Shown: one piece after another, positions 55,081-62,811 of the stretch | How the letters are laid out: each line of letters begins with the position of its first letter | How positions within the stretch are numbered: the stretch's first letter is position 1 | Notes under the pieces: model-generated | Databases searched by the model: none | What the model saw: only the letters and a program-made list of their open reading frames with translations | What the model was told of the DNA's origin: nothing | Position numbers and translations under genes: made by a program | From: an uncultured Rubripirellula sp. | GTDB lineage: Bacteria > Planctomycetota > Planctomycetia > Pirellulales > Pirellulaceae | Direction: 5' to 3' | NCBI GenBank assembly: GCA_938075415.1 | Contig: CALJHC010000030.1 | Span: 62,001-126,000, forward strand | DNA length: 64,000 nt

Positions 55081-56439
55081 TTAATAGCGATAGTGTTCGG
55101 GCTTATAGGGACCTTCCACTGGCACGCCCAGATAATCTGCTTGCTCTTGCGTGAGAACGGTCAGCTTGACACCGAGTTGATCCAAATGAAGCCTCGCGAC
55201 CTCTTCATCAAGGTGCTTCGGGATCATGTAAACCTTGCATTCGTACTGATCGTTGTCACGATTTAGCCACAGTTCAAGTTGTGCCAAAACTTGGTTCGTG
55301 AAGGAAGTACTCATCACAAAACTGGGATGGCCGGTAGCGCACCCAAGGTTGACCAAGCGGCCCTTGGCCAGAATGATGATGCTGGAACCGCTGTCATTGA
55401 ACGTATAGCGGTCAACTGCACCGATGTCGGCGGCCTTGATTTCGCTCTTGGTTGCCTTGCCATCTGCAACTTGCTGCTCAAGCCAAGCGATGTCGATTTC
55501 GGTATCGAAATGACCAATGTTGCAGAGAATTGCATCATTCGGCATGTTCACCATGTGATTGCCAAGGATGATGTCTTTGTTGCCAGTGGTGGTGACAAAA
55601 AGCCGTCCCTCTTTGCAGGCCTCATCCATGGTGACCACTTCGTAGCCTTCCATGGATGCTTGCAATGCGTTAATCGGGTCGATCTCAGTGACGATGACCC
55701 GGCAGCCATAGCTCTTGAGGCTCGCAGCACATCCTTTTCCAACGTCGCCGTAGCCGCAAACGACGGCCACCTTCCCGGCGAGCATCACATCGGTTGCTCG
55801 CTTGACTCCGTCAGCCAACGATTCCCGACAACCGTAGAGGTTGTCAAACTTACTTTTGGTTGCGCTGTCGTTGACATTGATGGCCGGTACAGCCAGTTTG
55901 CCAGTCTTGTTGAGAACCTCAAGGCGGTGAATGCCGGCGGTGGTTTCTTCACTGATTCCATGAATGTCGGCGAGTAATTCCGGGAATCGATCGTGAACCA
56001 TGGCGGTCAAGTCACCACCGTCGTCCAGGATCATGTTCAGCTTTTTCCCTGATGGGAAATGAAGCGTCTGCTCGATGCACCAATCAAACTCTTCGTCCGT
56101 CTCACCTTTCCAGGCGTAAACAGGAATCCCCGCAGCGGCGATTGCTGCTGCGGCGTGGTCCTGCGTGCTGAAAATGTTGCAACTGCTCCACGTGACTTCG
56201 GCGCCAAGTTCCACGAGGGTCTCGATCAGAACAGCGGTCTGGATCGTCATATGGAGACAGCCAGCAATCCTTGCTCCGGCAAGCGGCTTGTCTTTACTGT
56301 GCTTTGCTCTCAATGCCATCAAACCTGGCATTTCGTTTTCAGCCAATTCGATCTCTTTTCGACCAAATTCTGCGAGGCTAATGTCCTTGACCTTGTACGG
56401 AAGGCGATCCGTTTCAACTTGCGACACTTCAGAACTCAC
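55081..56439 (-). CDS. ahcY: adenosylhomocysteinase (SAH hydrolase)
   Basis: Splits S-adenosylhomocysteine into adenosine and homocysteine. 452 residues. Family features: LAGARIAGCLHMTIQTAVLI, the NAD-binding motif VAVVCGYGDVGKGCAASL, CNIGHFDTEIDI and the C-terminal KPEHYRY that closes the neighbouring active site. The start is GTG 56439; a GTG at 56427 is an alternative, and neither has a strong ribosome binding site. I looked for the SAH riboswitch consensus upstream and did not see it. Confidence 0.96.
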   Translation of the reverse strand: MSSEVSQVETDRLPYKVKDISLAEFGRKEIELAENEMPGLMALRAKHSKDKPLAGARIAGCLHMTIQTAVLIETLVELGAEVTWSSCNIFSTQDHAAAAIAAAGIPVYAWKGETDEEFDWCIEQTLHFPSGKKLNMILDDGGDLTAMVHDRFPELLADIHGISEETTAGIHRLEVLNKTGKLAVPAINVNDSATKSKFDNLYGCRESLADGVKRATDVMLAGKVAVVCGYGDVGKGCAASLKSYGCRVIVTEIDPINALQASMEGYEVVTMDEACKEGRLFVTTTGNKDIILGNHMVNMPNDAILCNIGHFDTEIDIAWLEQQVADGKATKSEIKAADIGAVDRYTFNDSGSSIIILAKGRLVNLGCATGHPSFVMSTSFTNQVLAQLELWLNRDNDQYECKVYMIPKHLDEEVARLHLDQLGVKLTVLTQEQADYLGVPVEGPYKPEHYRY

Positions 56440-57020
56440 TTCTAGAAAGAAAGGGTAGATGTCGATTCACGTCGGAGGGCCCGAGGACCCAACACAAGGA
56501 CTCCTGCTGGTCCGCAAACCCACAAACGCTAATCGGTAAACATTCGTTTCGTTAGGCAAACCGTAAAAAGTTTGCTCGAAATCACAGTTTACTGGAGTAA
56601 ACCGCAAATTCGGAGGGGTGTCTTACTGAGTCTCTCCGGGAGTGCATGCTTGCGGGCCATTTGTAGCGATCGTGCGTTGTGGGTTGATTAGGTCCCGATT
56701 TCGAGGCAGCCCCCCGATGTCAGGGCGGTAATAGAGATCAGGGTTAGGAATGGAGATCAGATTGATTCGGGCTTTTTGCAATGACAGTCTGTCGGCGTGG
56801 CACTCTTTTTTCGGGTAATCCCGCCTGGTTTCCGCTAGGCGGCACTCGAGGGGATCAACGTAACTTATTTTAAAATAGTGACTTAGGGTTGCCGTCGCTT
56901 GTAAGTGGATTGTCTCGAGATAGAAGACGCCCTTTATTGCGAATCGTTCTCAATAAGTGTATTTTGGTGTCTCAGCCGAGATGGAATTCGAGAATCCCAT
57001 GAAATGACAGAGTGTTTGCA
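56440..57020. other. divergent promoter region of ahcY and hemP
   Basis: 581 bp. It holds the Fur-like palindrome at 56934-56956, a CCGCCT/AGGCGG hairpin at 56821-56842 and a perfect AT palindrome TATTTTAAAATA at 56866-56877. No gene. Confidence 0.55.
56934..56956. promoter_or_regulatory. Fur-box-like palindrome upstream of hemP
   Basis: A 23-bp inverted repeat with arms TTATTGCGAA and TTCTCAATAA around a 3-bp centre; nine of ten arm positions pair. The inner 15 bp, TGCGAATCGTTCTCA, agree with the Fur 7-1-7 pattern TGAGAATNATTCTCA at 12 of 14 fixed positions. It sits about 65 bp before the hemP start, where an iron repressor would act. Confidence 0.6.
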
Positions 57021-57242
57021 ATGAAAGATGGCCAGAGCACTGGAGATCAGAAAGCTGGGGCGACCGAGAGTGCCCCTGGTGATTTGAACCTGGACCTCGA
57101 TGAATCATCGCAGGGGATGTTGCCGAAAATTATTAAATTCACGGACTTGGCTCGGTGTGGCGACGAGATATGGATTGAGTTCGATTCACAACTTTACCGG
57201 CTGCGGAAAACTCGGCAGGGTAAGCTGATTCTGACGAAATGA
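57021..57242 (+). CDS. hemP: hemin uptake protein HemP family
   Basis: 73 residues from ATG 57021 (GTG 57012 is an upstream alternative). The C-terminal half matches the HemP family: ARCGDEIWIEFDSQLYRLRKT followed by RQGKLILTK at the end. The N-terminal 30 residues are acidic and variable. HemP is linked to iron/haem acquisition in other bacteria and is usually iron-regulated. No haem transporter lies next to it here. Confidence 0.85.
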   Translation: MKDGQSTGDQKAGATESAPGDLNLDLDESSQGMLPKIIKFTDLARCGDEIWIEFDSQLYRLRKTRQGKLILTK

Positions 57243-57561
57243 GTCGGTTGAATTCGGTCGAAGGCAGAAATCTCTTCTTAGCAGCGATGGATCGGCAATA
57301 CGATGTGGCCGGTCAACTTTCGGTACTTCAGGGCGTTCGCGTCCGTTCGGTTGCTCCGATTTGTCGGTGAGTTTTGACGGCCATTCCCATCCCGGCTTGT
57401 TTCGACCGCATTTTCGGTACGAGTTGGTCTTTGGCAGCGTGTTTGGTGAGTTGGAATGCCGATTCCAGGATTGGATAGCGGAGCATCAATGGAACAATTG
57501 CCGCGTAGATCGAACTAGTTGGTTTGATCAGGGTGGAGAGTGTCGGCCAGAGGAAACCGAT

Positions 57562-58230
57562 TCACCAATTCGGAGTTTTTCGGCAGGCGGATACGAAATC
57601 AGCGATTTTCTTCCGCGATTTAGTTCCGCGAGGCTCTTCGGCGCCGCTTGCCGTATCAACGCTTCGGGTTCCGGTGGCATTGATTGCCATTGCGACATTT
57701 TTAGGATGGAGGCCACCGGCGAGCGAGAACGCTTGTTGAGAATTGCGTTTCGACCAACTTCCGAGACTGTTCCAATCCAAGCTGTGTCCCAAGCCGCCAT
57801 GCGAGCCACCAACTTCTGCATCAAACAGGGGATGGCAGCCGACGGAAATCCAAGGTTCGCAAAGTGATTCAATCTCCTCGGGGGCAAGTTCGTTGCGAGG
57901 TAATTTGATCGCGCGAATGATAGGCAGTCCCAGTCCCGACCAAGTCGCAGCCGACTCCGCGGGTTCATCGCCGTGCAGTTGGACCGCATCCAGTTCAACC
58001 TGCTGGGCTAAGCGCTCGATCTGCTGAGGGGTTCGGTTAACGAAAACGCCTACCCGCATCAGCCCGAATGAAGCGGCATTTTTGCTGAGTTCGATGGTTG
58101 ATTGATAAGTTGGGTCAACAAACCGTAGGCTGGGGGGAAAGAAGTTCAGGCCGATGGCGTCTGCGCCACTCCGGGCGACCGCGTCCAAATCAGAAATCGT
58201 TCTCACTCCGCAGATTTTGATCCTAAACAT
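57562..58230 (-). CDS. trpF: phosphoribosylanthranilate isomerase
   Basis: Third step of tryptophan synthesis, a TIM barrel of 222 residues. Catalytic Cys7 in FRIKICGVRT. Further motifs: GADAIGLNFFPPSLRFV, VGVFVNRT, DAVQLHGDE and the phosphate-binding SLAGGLHPKNV. The catalytic Asp region (GTRSVDTASGAEE) is present. ATG at 58230. It stands alone, not in a trp operon. Confidence 0.95.
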   Translation of the reverse strand: MFRIKICGVRTISDLDAVARSGADAIGLNFFPPSLRFVDPTYQSTIELSKNAASFGLMRVGVFVNRTPQQIERLAQQVELDAVQLHGDEPAESAATWSGLGLPIIRAIKLPRNELAPEEIESLCEPWISVGCHPLFDAEVGGSHGGLGHSLDWNSLGSWSKRNSQQAFSLAGGLHPKNVAMAINATGTRSVDTASGAEEPRGTKSRKKIADFVSACRKTPNW

Positions 58231-58387
58231 GCTTTGTACACCGTAATAACCGCAATAACCGCTACAAATGGACTGGTCGCCGCGGTGCTTGTTTTCCGAT
58301 ACAGGTTAAATCGAACCAGGTGATCGATGGCTCGATCACCAGATCTTTACCACAGCAGCAGACACAAAGAAAGCTTGGAGATAGTAA

Positions 58388-59335
58388 ATGCTAGCGGCTG
58401 TTCGTCGCCTGTCGGTTCAAGATTTTTTTCTTGTCGCATTTTCCGTCATGGTAATCGTCCTGACTCATTGGCCGGACTCACCGCGGCGACAGTGGGTGCA
58501 GCTTCGCCTTCGCAATGGTGAGCTTCGCAGGTATTCGATACCGCAAGGCGATGTTGCTCTTCAAAGACTGAAGCTGGTGCGTGAACGCTGGATGAATCAT
58601 GGGCTGGATACTCGCGTCGCCATCGCAAATTGGCGTCTTGAATTGTCTGAGCATTATGGGGCGAGTTGGACGGCGGTCGCCGAAACCGAGAATATCTCTG
58701 GAAAGGGTGCTCAGGTGTTACGGCGTGCGGAGCTGGAAGCGGTGGGAGATGATATCACGGGGGCGAGCGGGCAGGTGGACCTGGTAGGGTTCCAAACCGC
58801 TTCCTCGGTTGGCACTGCGGAGCATGCTGCCAGAAGCCGCAAACAGTGGCTCCGTTTTGGTGAACAGTCGAGGGCTGAGATTAGATTGCTCGAGCAGCAG
58901 AGAGAGTCACGATCGCGGGACCTGACGAGGGCACCGGTCGTTTTTGGACCGACGGAGCTTGGGGGAAAGCCATCGCTCGCATTCAAAGGTGCAATCAGTG
59001 CCGGGCTGTTTGCCGGAGTTCTTTATTCAATCTCGGTATTCTGCTTTCCCGCACTTGCGTTTTTACGTTCGTCCGACATGAAGAATTCCGTTTCTCGCGT
59101 CGATTGGAGTTTGAGTTGGACCGGTAATTCCATCGCGGCAGGTTCGGGATCCTGCCCACTTTCTGACGGAGGTGGGCATCAGGTGACCAGCGAGATGGGT
59201 AATAGGCCTCAATCGGAACTATCGTTGGACTTGCCCGAAGAATGGATTCATATCCGTCAGCCTTGGGGCGTGGCCTTGCGTCGTCTGTGTGTTTTGATGC
59301 TGACGGTCTTCGCTGGAATTTCCATCGTGTGGTGA
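58388..59335 (+). CDS. hypothetical membrane protein with three hydrophobic segments
   Basis: 315 residues, family not recognised. Helices at about 11-27 (DFFLVAFSVMVIVLTHWP), 206-226 (ISAGLFAGVLYSISVFCFPA) and 298-314 (LCVLMLTVFAGISIVW). Between the first two is a charged, partly helical domain (about 30-200). The spacing would suit a planctomycete envelope protein with a periplasmic domain. ATG 58388 with GGAG upstream (GGAGATAGTAAATG). 77 bp separate it from the hydrolase gene on the same strand. Confidence 0.65.
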   Translation: MLAAVRRLSVQDFFLVAFSVMVIVLTHWPDSPRRQWVQLRLRNGELRRYSIPQGDVALQRLKLVRERWMNHGLDTRVAIANWRLELSEHYGASWTAVAETENISGKGAQVLRRAELEAVGDDITGASGQVDLVGFQTASSVGTAEHAARSRKQWLRFGEQSRAEIRLLEQQRESRSRDLTRAPVVFGPTELGGKPSLAFKGAISAGLFAGVLYSISVFCFPALAFLRSSDMKNSVSRVDWSLSWTGNSIAAGSGSCPLSDGGGHQVTSEMGNRPQSELSLDLPEEWIHIRQPWGVALRRLCVLMLTVFAGISIVW

Positions 59336-59412
59336 GGCCTTGAAGGTTGTTTTTTTAAGGCGAGCGAAGGTAGGTCCTTTTCTGAAGCGGTTCGATCGAG
59401 GACACTCTCGGA

Positions 59413-60291
59413 ATGACTTCAGCAATTGCAGCAGATCTGCTCCCCTATGCTTCCTCCGAAATCGTGGTGGACGGGCATCGTCTGCGCTATCTGGATGAGG
59501 GTGATTCGGACCAGACGTTGCTGTGTGTTCATGGCAACCCCACGTGGAGTTTCTATTACCGTCGTGTGGTAGAACGATTCGCCAAGACGCATCGAGTGGT
59601 GGCGGTGGACCATCTTGGTTGTGGGCGAAGCGAAAAACCCGATTCAAATCAATTTTCATACCGATTTTCGGATCACCGGGACAACTTGGTCACGTTGATC
59701 GAAGAACTTGATCTTCGCAACATTACATTGGTGGCGCATGACTGGGGTGGCGCGATCGGCCTTTCGTCCTTGCTAAGGACGCAGGAGCGATTCAGGGGAA
59801 TTGTCTTGTTGAATACCGCCGCGTTCGTACCTCCTTACATACCGCTTAGGATTTCTGCTTGTCGTTTTCCGTGGTTGGGAACTTTGGCTGTTCGAGGTTT
59901 GAACTTATTCGCTGCATCAGCCATCAGGATGGCGATGTCAAGAAATCGCCTGAGTGCTGACGCGGCACGTGGCCTTTTGGCTCCCTATGACAATTGGAAG
60001 CACCGGGTGGCGATTGATCGGTTTGTAAAAGACATACCGATGAGCTCCAGTCATCCCACCTTCAGTGAGCTTGACGATCTTGGGAAGGCCCTTCCACAGC
60101 TCAGTGGGTTACCATCGTTGTTAGTTTGGGGAATGAAAGATTGGTGTTTTCGCCCTGAGTGCCTCCGGCGTTTTGAGGCGGTGTGGCCAGATGCGAAGGT
60201 GTTGGAGATTGCAGATGCAGGACATTACGTCATCGAGGATGCACCGGATGAAACGATCGATGCGATAAACTCATTCCTTTCTCGGTCATGA
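59413..60291 (+). CDS. haloalkane dehalogenase-like alpha/beta hydrolase
   Basis: 292 residues. HGNPTW at 40-45 and the nucleophile motif AHDWGGAIG with Asp110 and Trp111; His in DAGHYVIEDAPDE near the end completes the triad. Asp as nucleophile plus Asn42 and Trp111 match the halide-stabilising pair of haloalkane dehalogenases. OleB-type beta-lactone decarboxylases share these residues, so the reaction is open. ATG at 59413. Confidence 0.85.
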   Translation: MTSAIAADLLPYASSEIVVDGHRLRYLDEGDSDQTLLCVHGNPTWSFYYRRVVERFAKTHRVVAVDHLGCGRSEKPDSNQFSYRFSDHRDNLVTLIEELDLRNITLVAHDWGGAIGLSSLLRTQERFRGIVLLNTAAFVPPYIPLRISACRFPWLGTLAVRGLNLFAASAIRMAMSRNRLSADAARGLLAPYDNWKHRVAIDRFVKDIPMSSSHPTFSELDDLGKALPQLSGLPSLLVWGMKDWCFRPECLRRFEAVWPDAKVLEIADAGHYVIEDAPDETIDAINSFLSRS

Positions 60292-60445
60292 ATGATGGAG
60301 AAAGCACGCAGCCCGGTTCGAGGTTGTCGTTTACCTGTAGGTAATGAGGCATGATGCGTTCGTCTTGTGCTAAGGCGATTCAGGGATGCTGCGTCTTGGT
60401 TAACAGATTGAGAGGATCACTTTCTGAGGATTAAAAAGTCAAGTC

Positions 60446-61387
60446 ATGGTCGAGGTTCGCTCAACAGGTCTTTCCGAGGATTGCCAACCCGTTTGGGGTT
60501 GGATAGCTGACCAGGTGAGATCACCCGCTGAAGCGGTACGATGGGCGTGTCTTGTTGAGGCAACCTCTCCCAAGGTGGGGAATGTTTTCCCCGGACGTCC
60601 CTTCGTCGATCTTTCCTACGAGGACTTTGTAGCTGCAGCCGAGATTGCCTCGACCCATTTTGCCGCGTGCGAGCAATTTAGCTTGGCGATCAAACGTTCG
60701 GTTGAAGAAACCGTCCAGCGGTGCAAGACCAACGTGAACCTTGGAATCTTGCTTTTACTTGGGCCTTTGGTTGCCGCCGATCACCGCCTGCAACATCAAG
60801 AAATAGATCACCCGTGTGACGAGGATTGGTTAGTGGAAATTGGCCATGTCCTTCAGGGATTATCGGTGGAGGATCATCGGTTGATTTTTGAGGCTATTGG
60901 CCTGTCTAGTGCTGGCGGACTTGGGAAAGCAGATCGGTGGGATGTCAACGACTCCCATGATCAGGTCAACCTCATCGAGGCGATGGCCGATTCGGCAGCG
61001 CGTGATCGAATTGCCATGCAATACGCAACGGATTTCGGTGATTTGTTTTCTTCTATCCTGCCCATTGTTGCTGAATCGATTGAGGCATGCGGTGATTTAA
61101 TGCGAGGGGTGGTGTCGGCGCACATCAAGTTATTGGCCGGTTTTCCTGATAGCTTGATCGCTCGTAAGAATGGGAACGAGGTGGCGGCTGAGGTGCAGAA
61201 ATTGGCATCACAGGTGGATGTTGACAATCCCGAGCAGGTGAAGGAATTTGATACCTTTCTCAGGGATGACGGACATCGGCTGAATCCGGGAACAACCGCT
61301 GATTTGATCGCTGCATCACTTTACGTTCTTTTTCGTGGTCTGCCTGCAGCCCGTTGCATGTCAACTCGAAAAGGAGTGAAGGGGTAA
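60446..61387 (+). CDS. CitG/MdcB-like (triphosphoribosyl-dephospho-CoA synthase family) protein
   Basis: 313 residues. Seen: VEATSPKVGNVFPG near residue 32, CKTNVNLGILLLLGPLVAA in the middle and NPGTTADLIAASLYVLF at the end, all typical of the family. True CitG makes the citrate lyase prosthetic group, but no citrate lyase or malonate decarboxylase gene is present. A divergent branch occurs with methanopterin-linked C1 genes in methylotrophs and planctomycetes; with the PTPS homologue next door, I infer that branch. ATG 60446. Confidence 0.8.
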   Translation: MVEVRSTGLSEDCQPVWGWIADQVRSPAEAVRWACLVEATSPKVGNVFPGRPFVDLSYEDFVAAAEIASTHFAACEQFSLAIKRSVEETVQRCKTNVNLGILLLLGPLVAADHRLQHQEIDHPCDEDWLVEIGHVLQGLSVEDHRLIFEAIGLSSAGGLGKADRWDVNDSHDQVNLIEAMADSAARDRIAMQYATDFGDLFSSILPIVAESIEACGDLMRGVVSAHIKLLAGFPDSLIARKNGNEVAAEVQKLASQVDVDNPEQVKEFDTFLRDDGHRLNPGTTADLIAASLYVLFRGLPAARCMSTRKGVKG

Positions 61388-61450
61388 CTGCTGTTGGAAG
61401 AAACTGTTTAGTTTCGAAACGGATGTTTAGACCTGTCACGGAGAATATTA

Positions 61451-61951
61451 ATGAATCAGCCAACATTTCGCGTTGATGTTACCAAACAGCAATTCGTATT
61501 TTCTGCCGCTCACTTCATAACGTTTGCCGGTGACATATGCGAACGATTGCACGGCCACAACTACAAGGTCAGGGCCAGCGTGGAGGGACCATTGGATGAG
61601 AATCGATACGTTGTCGATTTCATCGCATTGCGCGACGCAGTGTTGGAGGAAACGTCTCAGTTGGATCACCATGTGGTGCTTCCGCAGAACCATGACGAAA
61701 TCAAGGTTGTGGTGGGGGAACGGGAAACCACTGCCACATTCAGGGATCGTCGCTGGATTTTTCCAAAAGAGGATTGCGTTATTCTGCCGGTTGTTAACAC
61801 GACCGCTGAAGAGATGGCTCGTGTCATTGGTGAACGTGTCATCGAGAGGACACGTGATCAATTTTCGGATCGACTTGATTTTATAGAAATAGCGGTGGAC
61901 GAAAATGAAGGGCAGTGGGGTGTGTGCCGGCTGCCGTGGCCGAAGTCTTAG
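61451..61951 (+). CDS. 6-pyruvoyltetrahydropterin synthase / QueD family protein
   Basis: 166 residues (QueD is about 120). Zinc ligands His21 (FSAAHF), His34 and His36, with catalytic Cys30 in CERLHGHNYKV (CX3HGH, the PTPS/QueD form, not the folate-type EX2HGH). Also LDHHVVLPQN with the catalytic Asp-His. About 40 extra residues lie at 78-110. It could be QueD, which the scattered queE, queF and queA would need, or a pterin-pathway enzyme with the CitG-like neighbour. GGAG is 7 nt before ATG 61451. Confidence 0.88.
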   Translation: MNQPTFRVDVTKQQFVFSAAHFITFAGDICERLHGHNYKVRASVEGPLDENRYVVDFIALRDAVLEETSQLDHHVVLPQNHDEIKVVVGERETTATFRDRRWIFPKEDCVILPVVNTTAEEMARVIGERVIERTRDQFSDRLDFIEIAVDENEGQWGVCRLPWPKS

Positions 61952-62811
61952 GCACTGACTCAGTCCGTTGATGGAAACACGCAGAACAAAAATAGTCCAT
62001 TGACGATTCGCGAGGCAGGTGGCCTGAGAAGGAACCTGCAAGTAGGTTTTGCCGAACTCCCCGAGCACAGCGAACTCCCCGAGCACAGCGAACTCAGCGG
62101 GTTTTGCGGGCATTCATTTCAGTTGGGTGTCAACGGATTGTTCACTGGGGATGTCCGCAGATTACCGACATTGTCATGACGACAGTGGCTTTATTTTGGT
62201 GGGGGAGCCACTGAAGTGGGTTGTGGCAATTCCAGCGTTGTTCCCTTCCTGAGTGGATTGCTGAATCAGGAGGACCTTGGAAAATCGATGGTGGATAAAT
62301 TTTCTATGGAGTTGGCTAAGTGTGATTCAGCCGATGGTTTACCTCTTAGTTGGCAGGGCCATGACAAATTAGGCTGTGCCATTTTGATCACACCGTTTGA
62401 GAAGCTTTTGAGGCTTTTCTGACTGCTGTTGAGAAAATAGGTGCGAGTGCTGTCGGGTTGCATGAATTCGCCCTTGAATTGTTTTGAAAGGCTTTTGCGT
62501 GGTGGATTTGGCGGGTCGAGTTGAGGTCCGATGCGATACGATTGTCGGGGGTGTCTGGATTTCCCGGTTTCGGACAGGCGGTTAATCTATTTCTAACTGC
62601 AATTCGCAGCGATGCGCTCGTTCCTTCACGAGAGGATATTCGCTGATCGGTTGGTGGATGTGATGTTCAGGACCTGCAACACCGTTCGATCTTTTCCCGC
62701 TTTGTCGGTGGTGGTTCTCTTGTTTCACCTCATGTGATAGGCGTCTGGGTTAACGGTAAGATAGTCGGCGTCAAAAAATTTGTTTCTTTGCGTTTCAGAG
62801 GATTTATCGTG
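61952..62811. other. 860-bp intergenic region
   Basis: No gene supported; frames such as 62216-62422 lack a good start. It holds the 18-bp repeat at 62053-62094 and must contain the sulfatase promoter. Confidence 0.5.
62053..62094. repeat. 18-bp tandem repeat, 2.3 copies
   Basis: CGAACTCCCCGAGCACAG twice in perfect tandem, then a partial CGAACT. Noncoding. Confidence 0.85.

Noticed and set aside
56440..56560. SAH riboswitch in front of ahcY
   Set aside because: The conserved CGAGG...GCGCTGC core is not present in the leader.
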